A DNA stretch of 64,000 nucleotides from Paracentrotus lividus (Eukaryota; Echinodermata; Echinoidea; Camarodonta; Echinidae). The notes beneath the pieces were generated by a model, which worked only from the letters and a program-made list of their open reading frames with translations, had not been told where the DNA came from and did no database searches. Position 1 is the stretch's first letter, and each line of letters begins with the position of its first letter. The stretch is taken from positions 6,235,218-6,299,217 of the forward strand of contig CALNVZ010003435.1 of the NCBI GenBank assembly GCA_940671915.1. Direction: 5' to 3'. Made by a program: the position numbers and the translations under genes. Shown here one piece after another: positions 1 through 10,100 of the stretch.

Positions 1-291
1 TGCATCTATATACAGCCTACACATAGCTGTGATGATTGCCGGTCGTGAGGTTTCTCCGTTGTTTTATTAAAAAGTAAATCAACAAAAACCATTTTTTACA
101 GTTCCAAGTGAATTTTGACAAAATTTAAATTTGTAATAGTTCTACAACTGAAGGCACATGATGATGGGCTGGTATTGTGAATATAGTACATGTATGTCAC
201 TAATATACCCTGAGCCATGCCCTGTAATTCTGCCTAATGGCTTTGCTACAGTTGATTTTATTTGTAAAATCACCCATGGGTATGGTTGTTA
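1..291. repeat. left half of a small transposon (MITE) split by an insertion
   Basis: This stretch matches 30433-30735 closely, where an uninterrupted copy of the same family lies (30366-31209). Homology stops at 291, exactly where the 292-4913 insertion begins, and resumes at 4914. The left end of the MITE lies before the window. I see no coding potential in it. Confidence 0.75.
284..291. repeat. 8-bp target-site duplication, left copy
   Basis: GGTTGTTA here is repeated exactly at 4914-4921. Together they bracket the 292-4913 insertion and interrupt an otherwise continuous MITE, which is the expected footprint of transposition. An 8-bp duplication fits hAT-like and several other cut-and-paste superfamilies. 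Confidence 0.7.
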
Positions 292-299
292 GGGGAGGG

Positions 300-690
300 T
301 CACGAGTCCTCGGTCCCACGAGTCCTACGTCCCACGAGACCTCGGTCCCACGAGTCCTACGTCCCACGAGGCCGAATATTTTCCCAACGAGTCCTACGTC
401 CCACGAGACCTACGTCCACGAGTCCTACGTCCACGAGGCCGAGTATTTTTCCACGAGTCCTACGTCCCACGAGTCCTACGTCCACGAGACCTACGTCCCA
501 CGAGTCCTACGTCCCACGAGACCTACGTCCACGAGTCCTACGTCCCACGAGGCTGAGTATTCCCACGAGTCCTACGTCCCACGAGACCTACGTCCCACGA
601 GTCCTACGTCCCACGAGACCTACGTCCCACGAGTCCTACGTCCCACGAGGCCGAGTATTTTCCACGAGTCCTACGTCCCACGAGGCCGAT
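300..690. repeat. short tandem repeat array, left terminus of the 292-4913 element
   Basis: About 24 units of 15-17 bp, consensus CCACGAGTCCTACGTC, with variants (GAGACC for GAGTCC) and periodic spacers that end in GGCCGAGTATTTT. The array ends at a motif GAGGCCGATTTTCTCAT, whose complement lies at the inner edge of the right array. The long open frames across it (repeated SHESYVPR in several frames) are by-products of the repeat. Confidence 0.9.
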
Positions 691-787
691 TTTCTCATAT
701 CGTATTTTCTTTTATGAAACATTTTGTAAGCTGAATTATACAACATGAATTAATTTTAGTTGTGGTTAATACCATAGGCACTAGCAT

Positions 788-1198
788 GGCGAATAATGGT
801 GGCATCTCATTTCGCGGAGGCGGGTTTGAGACTGATTTGGGACTATGTCTAAAGACGTCCCTAATCCTTCTCAGTAGTGACGGGTCCAGGATTACTGGAG
901 GGGGGGGGGGGCTCAAAATTTTCGGTTTAAAATGTACGGTCAATGAGTGGTTTCAAATTATAGGGGCGCGTCCCTCCCCCCCCCCCACCCCACCCCCGGA
1001 TCCGCCTCTGCGTCGCAGAGACGTCGCCGCGACATAAAAAAAAAAAAAAATTATAGGAGGCTTCTCCGCGACGGAAAAAGGTATCGGAAGACGTCTCCGC
1101 GACAAGTTTCAAAACCGTCTCACAACTCGTCTAACAAGTCTAAAAGTAGTCCCAATTCCGTCTTAAATCCATCTCCGCGAAATTAGCTTCCACCATTA
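788..1198. repeat. foldback element of about 410 bp inside the 292-4913 transposon
   Basis: Bases 788-880 (AATGGTGGCATCTCATTTCG onward) match the reverse complement of about 1100-1198 with scattered mismatches. The loop contains runs of G, C and A and several GTCTCCGCGAC-like words. A related word set recurs at 2710-2940. Confidence 0.6.
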
Positions 1199-3835
1199 GT
1201 TGCGGATATTTTTTAATGAATGTAGTTCTTTGGTTTTACATGAAAAATTAAGATTTACATCCTTAGAAATCCTAATTACATATTTATCAAATGATTTACA
1301 TTTAAATCTAATCTCGAATTTGAGGATCATAATTCATGAATCCGAACAGGGCGGTAGAACCGGGGGGGGGTGCATCCCTCAATTAAAAAGATGGGGGATG
1401 GCATGTACAATCACCCCTTCCCGAATTTACGCGGGTGATATGTATTTTTTTTAAAGCTGAAATGGGCTTTCCACACTCGTGTTTCTTCCATCATGTCCAC
1501 GGAACTCTAACCATTTTTCGCTCGCGCTTATTATTGTTATTATTTTTATTTATTTATCATTATTATTTTCATTATTAAAATCCAGATTAATTATTATATT
1601 ATCTATTTATATCTTTAAGCAACATAGAGTTTCAAATTTTGGCAGTCATCAAACAAAAGCAAATAGTCGGGATAATGCATTTACACCAAGTTCTTTATTC
1701 ATTTCATGTCAAATTTTCGACGGACCTGCGTCTTCATCAGGAATATAATTTTTGTAAATTATACTCCTGCCGAAGACGGAGGTCCTTAAAAAATGGAGAA
1801 GAAATGAATAAAAAACTTTGCGTAAATGCATATAGTCTCATTATTTGCTTTTTATATATTTTAATGTATGTTTAAGCCTATTTAATTGTTTTATACTTAT
1901 AATTGCAAAAAAATTGCAGAGTACACAAATCTTTGACATAAAATAAATTAGCTTACATTACTTTTATCTACTGAGGTGTATGCAGTTTCTGCTATAACAG
2001 TAGCGGACGCAGACCAGAGTCACACAAATGAACTTACAGGGCGTAACCATGCGTAAACATAATAGAGCCGCTTTTGTCCCCGACAATTGGGCCACGAAAT
2101 GAGTTCAATTCGATTTTCTTGGATCTGCGCCTGACTATATTCTGCAGAATTAACCTCCCCTCCCCATCCCATTCCTTCGGGTCCCACGTGTTGTTTTGTT
2201 AACCTTCGTTAATAATTGAGCATTTATCATGATTCTTATATTGCAAGATTCTGTTCATTAGCCTAAAAACTTTTCTGCTCGCATGGTATTTAGATTTGTG
2301 GAGACGAATCGGGCTCAGGCCCCAAATTGGTTGTTTTTTTGTTTTTGTTTTGTTTTTTGTTTTTGTTTTGTTTTGTTTTGTTTTGTGTTTGTTTGTTTGT
2401 TTTGTTTTTTTTAGCTGCGCGTCTTGCTCGCTTAGATTTAAATAGGCCTTATGAAATAAAAAATTTGGCACATACCCTAGCCTACTGGTACGGGCATGTT
2501 TGTTAAATTCATTGGTAATCAATGCAGTATTTTATTTTTTATTATGCAAGATTCGGTTCATTTAACCTCAAACATTTCCGCTCGCGCTTTCGCGCTCGCT
2601 TTGTAATTTGCTGAGTAATTCTGCACAACCCCTCAAATCTGCCCCAAAAATCAATTTAAAAGACTTTTGAAAAATTGCCAGAGATGTTTGATTTTGGGGG
2701 GGGGCGATTCCCTGGAGACAGAAGATGTCACGGCGACATCTGCAAGCCTACAGAGACTGGGGTCGCGAACTAGTTGCGACCGATTTTGTGTATAGTAGTA
2801 GACAAAGAGTATCGCGCGGATGTCGGTCGCTTGCAGCTAGCAACTGGAAGACTTTTAAATCATATCCCGCACCTCTCCGGAGACTCAGGAGACATCTCCA
2901 CGACTCTCGAGACTCAAATCGCGAACTAGTCTAGACTCGTTGCCAATAAGATATGGCATTGCTCCTTGAAAAAAAAAGGTATGAACATCACAATTGTTAA
3001 ACAGAAAAAAGTGAAGCACAAAATAATGTATGGCACTTTTCTAATGTATTCCTTTCATCAAACTGCGTGTACCCTACTAAAATTTTGGTTACATGTGGTT
3101 ACATTGGGGGTGGCGGTGGTATACCCATTCTAGGGCACTTTTTCATTGTTTTTTTTTTTTGTTATTCAGGGGCGGCCCCCTTTCCCCTGGATCTATGACT
3201 GTCTGACACCAAAACACAACAAACCCTAATAAGTTCAGAAAGAAAATTTCAAAAAACATTTCATGCGGGATGGAAAAAAGGCCTACCCAACCATTTTTAT
3301 TTTATTTTATTTTTTTGTCGTCGGGGGGGGGGGGCTTTCTATTTTTTACGAGGGCGGGCACCTTCAAGCCCCTCCCGTATCTATGTATGTAAATTCATCA
3401 TTTGTTTTAAACTGCAACATTGCAGTGACGCCTTGCGTATGTGACCTTAACACATCCCAATTTTGTTATAATCTTGGGCCGTCGGGGAGGGGTGTTTGAA
3501 AACTTATCCAATAAAATCAGAAAACTCACTCACCTTGTTTCAGATTTTAAACGCCCAATTTTTTGTTCATAATAAACATATATTCCAACCCTACTCAGAA
3601 ACACACTGCTCATGGGGTTTCTCTTACCCCCCCCCGCCTCCCCTGCCCATTCAAAATCAAATTAAATTACCGCCGCCCCCATCAAGTACCCCCTCATGTG
3701 CTCTATGATCAGCCTACAAATTGACATGGAGTGGACCCTGCTTCGAAACCCAGTCACGTCTCTCGGATAGTGACGTTAAAGGTCGGTCCCAGACGTAAAT
3801 AATCATATCTGATTGATACACGTCTGTCAACCAAT
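1199..3835. other. non-coding interior of the 292-4913 transposon
   Basis: AT-rich, low-complexity sequence with T-rich tracts (2330-2415), G runs (2694-2704, 3323-3334) and C runs. Open frames here are short and follow the low-complexity tracts. I see no domain, RNA gene or conserved motif. Confidence 0.6.
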
Positions 3836-4095
3836 ACCCCCCCCCCCCTAAGTTAAAATCAATTTGTTGCCCTAAGTTTTAGATCAGTTTAGCGCCTATG
3901 TTGAAGATCGATTTAGCGCCCCTACATACAGTCGATGTGGTACCCTAAATTTAAAATCAATTTGGCACCCCTCAGTTTCTGGTACCTCTTATTTAAGATT
4001 AATTTTGATGCCCCAGGATTTTGGATTAAATTGGCGCCCCTAACCAGCGTTTTAAATTGAACCCCTAAATATACGTCATTTTGCGCCACGTATAA
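3836..4095. repeat. degenerate tandem repeats, period about 30-35 bp
   Basis: Seven or so imperfect units share the pattern of an AT-rich stretch (AAATCAATTT, AGATCGATTT) followed by GGCGCCCCTAA or GGCACCCCT. The units have diverged strongly, so the array is old. Confidence 0.6.
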
Positions 4096-4122
4096 TTTTT
4101 TATTTATTTTTAAATCATTATT

Positions 4123-4290
4123 ATTCCTCTCTCTCTCTCTCTCCGGCTCTTCTTCTTCTTCCCCCCTTTTTTTTTTGGTTCTTTGTCTTTTTCCTTTTCC
4201 TCTTTGTCTTCTTACTCCCCCCCCCCCTTCTCCCCTTTCCTTCCTTCTCTCTCTCTCTCTCTCTCTCTTCTCTCTTCTCTATTTCCTTTC
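4123..4290. repeat. CT-rich low-complexity tract
   Basis: Two (CT)n runs, at about 4127-4145 and 4246-4280, lie within an otherwise pyrimidine-rich stretch with C runs. Confidence 0.85.
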
Positions 4291-4539
4291 ATCCTTTGTG
4301 GCGCCCCTTTTGCCCTATCCAGGGCCAGTGCCCGTGGACCCCCCTCAGAATAGCATATGATGCTACTCAAGTATAAATCATAATATTTCCCCGATTTACA
4401 AAACCTGCAGCAACCCAATGCCCGTTGTACTAATTCAAAACTTACAAGATCATGAATCTAGTATAATTTGAGACATTCCATCATAAATTTAGTCAATTTT
4501 GACGCAGCCAACATCATAATGATCAAAATATGCATATGA

Positions 4540-4908
4540 GAAAAATCGGCCTCGTGGGACGAGGATCGTGGACGTAGGACTCGTGCGGACGTAGGTCTCG
4601 TGGGACGTAGGACTCGTGGGACGTAGGACTCGTGGGAAAAACTGCGGCCTCGTGGGACGTAGGACTCGTGGGACGTAGGTCTGTGGGACGTAGGTCTCGT
4701 GGGACGTAGGTCTCGTGGGACGTAGGACTCGTGGGACGTAGGACTCGTGGGAAAAATACTCGGCCTCGTGGGACGTAGGACTCGTGGGACGTAGGTCTCG
4801 TGGGAGTAGGACTCGTGGGAAAATATTCGGCCTCGTGGAGCGTAGGACTTCGTGGGACCGAGGTCTCGTGGGACGTAGGACTCGTGGGACCGAGGACTCA
4901 TGGGGAAG
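4540..4908. repeat. short tandem repeat array, right terminus of the 292-4913 element
   Basis: The same unit as at 300-690 in reverse orientation (GACGTAGGACTCGTGG), about 22 units, with the same GGCCTCGTGG edge motif. With the left array it forms a long, imperfect terminal inverted repeat. Confidence 0.9.
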
Positions 4909-4913
4909 ACCCC

Positions 4914-5160
4914 GGTTGTTACAAACAACCTACCTCATGTCGATGTAACAACCTATTACATAATTTATGTAAAGTTAAATTTGTTTCAATTTCAGGGTTA
5001 ATATTTTGATATTTCTATTATTACTTTAGTCTATTCTAGTGCTCTACTTGATCTACTGTTAACGATACCAAGAAACTGGAAAGTTGAAACAAAAGTATGG
5101 TATAAGAGATTACACATTTAACAAATTACCCCGTATAATATGTTAAATCTCTCTCCATAT
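4914..5160. repeat. right half of the split MITE, with right target-site copy
   Basis: GGTTGTTA at 4914-4921 is the right copy of the 8-bp duplication. The following 240 bp match 30724-30965, continuing the MITE broken at 291. Confidence 0.7.
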
Positions 5161-5852
5161 GTAAAATAATTTGGGGTTTATAAATTGGTTTTCTTTTTAT
5201 TGACATTTTTCTAGGTGTAAAGTTTTTTTTGACTCACTCGGTATACATGAGTAAAGTATATGATAGAAGATCAAGCAAATCCATCGAAAGATATAAGTTA
5301 TGAATACTTAAATAGTTGTTGTTTTTTTTTTTTTGTTTTTTTTTTTAGTTACTTCGTAACAGCTGCCCTACATTTTGTGTAGGCCTATGTAGGCCTAAAT
5401 TCCAGGTTTGCCCTGCAGGAGAATCTGTGCATCATCAAATCATGTCTTATAAAAATAGATCTATTCATTCATCAAACATGAAAAAGACAAATTACGAGAT
5501 TCCACAGTATGGCCATTATATAACGGGAGAGCAGCTCGCAAGTGACGTCAATGAATCATGGATTTTATTCTAACTCTCACTCGTAGGCCTATTTTTCTTT
5601 TATTTTCTAAGTTTTTAAAACCAATTAAATTCCAGTGTGAACTTGCCTTAAAATAAAGTTTAAAAAAATGTTTTGCCTTTTAACCAGAAAATAAAAAGAT
5701 GTTATTGTTTTTGTTTTTTATTGAAGGGGGGGGGTTTATCTTTTCTTTTTTTTCAGGCAATCTATAAAGGCTAACGGAACGGGGCCCTTTAATTGGAAGA
5801 GGAAAGAGAAAAGGAAAAGGAAAGTAGACCTACGTAGACGAGCCCCCCCCCC

Positions 5853-5883
<31 letters not shown>

Positions 5884-6202
5884 TATATAGTAGAGCAAGC
5901 TCCGGGAAGGAGGAGTAGGCCTATAGCGCAGACAGAAAAACTTTCTGTAAGGATTTAGGCGACCTATCTATTTTTTTATTTATTTATTTTTTATTTTTAT
6001 TTTTTTTGCGGAGGATACTTATAATCTCGTATATAGGCCTATGAATGCATTATGCTCAAAAAATAATATAGCGCTCACAACAGGCACAGACCCCCCCCCC
6101 CCCCCCCCAGCAAAAGAGGAAAAATGACTGTTCTTTTTTTTTTGAAATCCCAAGTTTGCCCTTCAAATGCACCCCAGTAACCCACGGAAAAAGGGTGAAC
6201 CT
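5161..6202. other. no gene seen
   Basis: AT-rich sequence with homopolymers (T tracts near 5320 and 5985, an A tract at 5852-5879, a C run near 6091-6108). No open frame or repeat that I can assign. Confidence 0.6.
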
Positions 6203-6211
6203 TAGTTGATA
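6203..6211. repeat. 9-bp target-site duplication, left
   Basis: TAGTTGATA immediately precedes the left terminus and is repeated exactly at 28610-28618 after the right terminus. The identity ends at both edges, so the duplication is exactly 9 bp if the element begins TAGCC. Confidence 0.85.
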
Positions 6212-6332
6212 TAGCCTCTTGTCGAGGCCCTGTTGGCGCTGGCTTCGTTCGCCGAGCGAAGCGAGGCGTAATCCCGAACTCGCGAAGCGAGTTCGGCCTG
6301 TTGAGCGCGAAGGCGCGAAACAGGGCCTCTTT
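6212..6332 (+). repeat. left terminal inverted repeat
   Basis: About 121 bp, roughly 80% identical to the right end by eye. It is itself hairpin-like: AGGCCCTGTT near the outer edge pairs with AACAGGGCCT near the inner edge. Between them lies a perfect 10-bp stem (CCGAACTCGC, 6274-6283) with a GAA loop, next to related GAGCGAAGCGAGG and GCGCGAAGGCGC motifs. Confidence 0.85.
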
Positions 6333-7117
6333 ACTCCTAGACTTGAATTATATATTCATGAGACACGACTTGCAATGAATATACATAACCTCGTGAATAT
6401 TTAACGTCACCCAGCATATTGACCAATGAGATGTCAAGGATGTTTTCGTCCGGGGTTTAGAATAGTCAATTATGTGACAGGGGTTTCTATTAGTTTGAAA
6501 AGTATTATGTTTAATATACACTCATAAAAATAATTTTATGACAAAACTGATATTAACTTTATAATAAATTGATGTGACATCGAGAAAAATTTTCAAAATA
6601 AGTAATGAATTCAATCATGTATCAAAATATGATAATGAACGTGTAATAAGTTTCACCGCTCAATAATGGACGCTTCTTTGAGTCTCGCTGACCAAAGTTT
6701 CTGTAGTCGACTAGTCTACAACAAAGCCACTTTCGAAACTAAAGCAGACATGAATGTGTTCGATATCAATCGGGTACAGTACATTATACAGAAATACGAA
6801 CAAAATGTAAAGACTAACTCGAATTTATTTTCAAAACACAGCTGAAACACGTGCACGTGTGGGAGATCGATATGAGGATCACTTTCTCCGGGGAAGTCGT
6901 CTTTATTTTTCTACAGGTTCAGCTTGCATTTTCCCCCGAATATTAAGTTTCGTATGTTGTGATTTGATGTGCTATAGATCTAACAAGTTAGGCCTACTCT
7001 AGTGAGAAATGTAGTGCCAGTGACAGTGTGAGGATCTGAAAAATTGTGGGTAACTTTGGAAGACTGCTTATATTTCATTGTCATGCTGCAGAAGATTTCG
7101 TCAATAAATTCAACACC
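6333..7117. promoter_or_regulatory. 5' flank of the transposase gene
   Basis: AT-rich DNA between the left terminus and the first credible start codon, presumably promoter and 5' untranslated sequence. A sequence TTTCATTGTCATGCTGCAG ending near 7090 could be a splice acceptor, so an upstream 5' exon is possible. No clear TATA box was identified. Confidence 0.35.
6666..6845 (+). CDS. small open frame (59 aa) upstream of the transposase, function unknown
   Basis: ATG GAC GCT at 6666 opens a 59-codon frame ending TGA at 6845. The predicted peptide has balanced composition (MDASLSLADQSF at the start) and is not low complexity. It could be an unrecognised 5' exon of the transposase, spliced to the possible acceptor near 7090, or a chance frame. 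I see no good donor site that would settle this. Confidence 0.25.
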   Translation: MDASLSLADQSFCSRLVYNKATFETKADMNVFDINRVQYIIQKYEQNVKTNSNLFSKHS

Positions 7118-10100
7118 ATGCTGCTTGCTGGTAAGATCGATAGACCCACTCCTACAAAACCAGTCGTATCAAGACATGGAAGAGGTCGCCCAAAAGCAAC
7201 TGATCGTGTTTGTTGTGTTTGTAATAGAGATGTGATTTTGTTCAAGAAATATTCTATTGTTGACAATGAAACAGCTTTAAAGCTCAATGAATTATCTGGC
7301 ATAGAAATTGATTTTTCGTGCAAGAGGAAGATTTGTGGTGTCTGTAAAAACAAGTTGGGAAAAATAAAATCCAAAGATGACCTATTGGCACTGGAATTCA
7401 CAAAACTTTGGAATGCGAAGATGGCGAAAGAGCACGACTGTGCACCAGAGGCAGAAAGACAAAGAGTCAAAAGAATGAGCACGGATAGCCCATCCACATC
7501 AATGAGGCAACAGAAACGTACAGAAAGGAAAAGTCCAATCATATGTGCTCCAACATCAACAAGGAGGAAACAGCTAGAATTCACTGTAAGAGATCAGGTA
7601 CGTTATTGATCAAGCTCTGTTTTAACTATATACAGCCCCGTTGCCGAAGGCGACGGGGCTGTACTTCCACCACCTCCATTTACAGCGAAATAATCAGCGA
7701 TGATGAGCGATCAGGTGATTATACTGGTCAAGTTAATCAATCTAATGTTAAAATGTTGTTGTAAGGTTTCTATGATGTTTCACGCGTAACGACTAAAAAT
7801 GAAAGTATATAAGAGCTTCTTGACTTACCAAATCGAATTTTCTGTTGGCCTTGTCTCTTCTCATAGTGTTGGTGCCATCGCTGCCATTTTCTATGACGTC
7901 ATTTTACTGTGCGAAGACGTATATATTGGAGAAGACAACGCACGCACGCACGGAGAAATATACGTTGATGGACTCAATTTTCCTGTATTTTTCTACATTA
8001 TTAATAATAATAATAATAATGATAATAAGTTTTTGTATAGCGCATAACACATCAGTAAATTCTATGTCTCTATGTGCTATTATTAGTTGATTACTTCATG
8101 TGAAACATTCGCAGATGTCACTAATTTGAGGAAAAACTTCAAAGATTCGATTCAATGTGAGTATGAATTGAAATAAGGTATTTTTGACCACAAAATTTGT
8201 GGTCATGTATAGATATTTTCACAACTTCGCCAAATATGTCTACTGGTTTGTCAGTTCCCGTCGCGAAGCGACGGGGGCTGGTCGGTTTAGCTCTGCTTTT
8301 GACTGCTTAATAAAGCCTAAATTTTATTTCTCTCCTTGTAATTCTGATCTCATTGTCAATGACTGTGATCCTTTCTGCCCAAGTATGACTATACTCTTCA
8401 AGAGGGATGTACTTCATTGGAGGAAGAAGAAGAAGAATATAACAACAGATAGTAGGCCTAGACTCTGGCCTATGCTATGCCCACCAAATCAAAATGTAGC
8501 CTATCGCATAAAAATATGCATATATCCTGACCAAACCGAGAGGCAGTTTAAGTTGATTCATGACTCAGCATTTCATAAGTCATAGAATCTAGGACTAACT
8601 TAGGCCCTAGGCCTTTTCAATTTTATTTATCTATTTATTTATTTATTTTTTTTGTATTACTTGTAGGCTTTTGTGGCAGCCTGTGCGGGATGGTCGTAGT
8701 AAGGCCTAGTCTATTGTATTCTTACTGGAGTAGAAATTGTCTTGATTATACTAATTAATTTGCGTAGATCCTGTTTTTTTTATAAGAATAACTAGCATTT
8801 TAAATTCATATCAATTACTTGCATTATAGGATTTGTCGTTGCCCGCCCCAAGTGGACCAACTTCTGTAAGGCCTTGGACAACAAGCCCTTCTTCCTCAGC
8901 AGCTCCCAACACATGTGCCCCAACAGTCCGGAGAAAGCAGCTTCAATTCAACGAGAAAGCAAAAGAACAGGTAGGAGTTTGTAGGGCTACATATTGATTA
9001 GACGATCCTGTTTGCATAAATTGGATTTCTGTCTTTCAAATTCTTATCCTATTGAATATGCCATTCAGTTCCTGAGGAAAAATTTATCTCATAACTAGAA
9101 CCCCTTTTGAACATATTTAATTATACCTCAAAATATATACAGAAGTCATATTTCATCTCTGATTATCATTTTTGAATGTGGAGGGGCTGGGCCGAAAGTG
9201 GGGGGGGGGGCTGAAAAGGCTAAAAATCACAAGGCTATGGTTATTTTTGCTTTTTTTGTACGCGTTCGTTGAAAAAATTGCCCCCCCCCCGGCTCCGCGG
9301 CCCCTGTCCTGTTTAATGTAATGACTTATAAGGTCTACTTTTTTATTCTTTACTAACTTTTTTGCTTGTAAAAAAATAAATCTTGAACTTTTAATTATAT
9401 ACAAGGTATATAATTCATTGCTTATGTCACAGGAATTGTCGACACCTACCCAAACTGAACCAACTTGTGCAATCATAAATGAACTACAGAAGGCTTTGGA
9501 TCAAGGTGACCTACACAGTGTTGTTCAGCATGTGACGTCATCACCACTTCTTCGGAATGATTTCAGCCAGTGCCTGTCAAAGGAGATCAGTGCAGAATGT
9601 TCTAACCTGTGTAGCATGCAGAATAAGCAATCAACTTTCCGAAACATAAACAAGGAAGCTTTACAAGTAAGCATAATATGAAAGTTAATAAAAGGGTCTT
9701 TATATATTCAGTGGATAATCCTAAATTGGATATATAAGATGGACACCAACAGTCATATAGAGCTGGTAAGTAAAAGGGGGTATTGATGTGAACATTTTAA
9801 AGCTGGTGCGATGCCCCCTTAACCTGTTATATGTAATAATATATATTTGGGATGAGAATACATAGACAACATCTCTCTTTTTGACTGTCTATTTCACTTT
9901 TATGATTGGAATGAAAAAATTAAGTAATTCAAAATATTAAACATTGAAATATTTACAAGTGGATATTTGTTTCACCAGGGATATGTTTCAACCATGCTTG
10001 GTAACCATGGTTCATTTGGCTTTGTAAATAGTTCTTAGTATTGAACAGGTTAATGTTGACAGGAACCAGTGACTGATCAGAAACAAAGTACTGTAACCAG

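Larger units (their letters stand above)
292..4913. mobile_element. 4.6-kb non-autonomous DNA transposon with tandem-array terminal repeats
   Basis: The element starts GGGGAGGGTCACGAGTCCTC and, read on the opposite strand from 4913, starts GGGGTCTTCCCC followed by ATGAGTCCTCGGTCC. Both ends then run into about 370-390 bp of a short repeat in opposite orientation. An 8-bp duplication flanks it. The interior holds an inverted-repeat element (788-1198), degenerate repeats (3836-4095), a CT-rich tract and long homopolymers, with no credible protein. It therefore looks like a non-autonomous passenger of an unidentified family. The 8-bp duplication suggests hAT, but I see no transposase to confirm that. 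Confidence 0.7.

Noticed and set aside
300-690. CRISPR-like appearance of regularly spaced repeats
   Set aside because: There are no unique spacers, the units abut each other, and the array is mirrored at the other end of a transposon in a eukaryotic genome.
237-734. Long frames with repeated SHESYVPR residues (also 4458-4928)
   Set aside because: They are open in several frames at once because the 16-bp DNA repeat lacks stops. There is no start context and no conserved protein.
2199-2522. Lys/Asn/Thr-rich frame on the minus strand
   Set aside because: It is the translation of a T-rich low-complexity tract.
7046-7117. Earlier start for the transposase at a GTG or TTG codon
   Set aside because: Animal genes rarely start at GTG or TTG. 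The first in-frame ATG at 7118 has a good context, and an acceptor near 7090 would make the upstream part non-coding or a separate exon.
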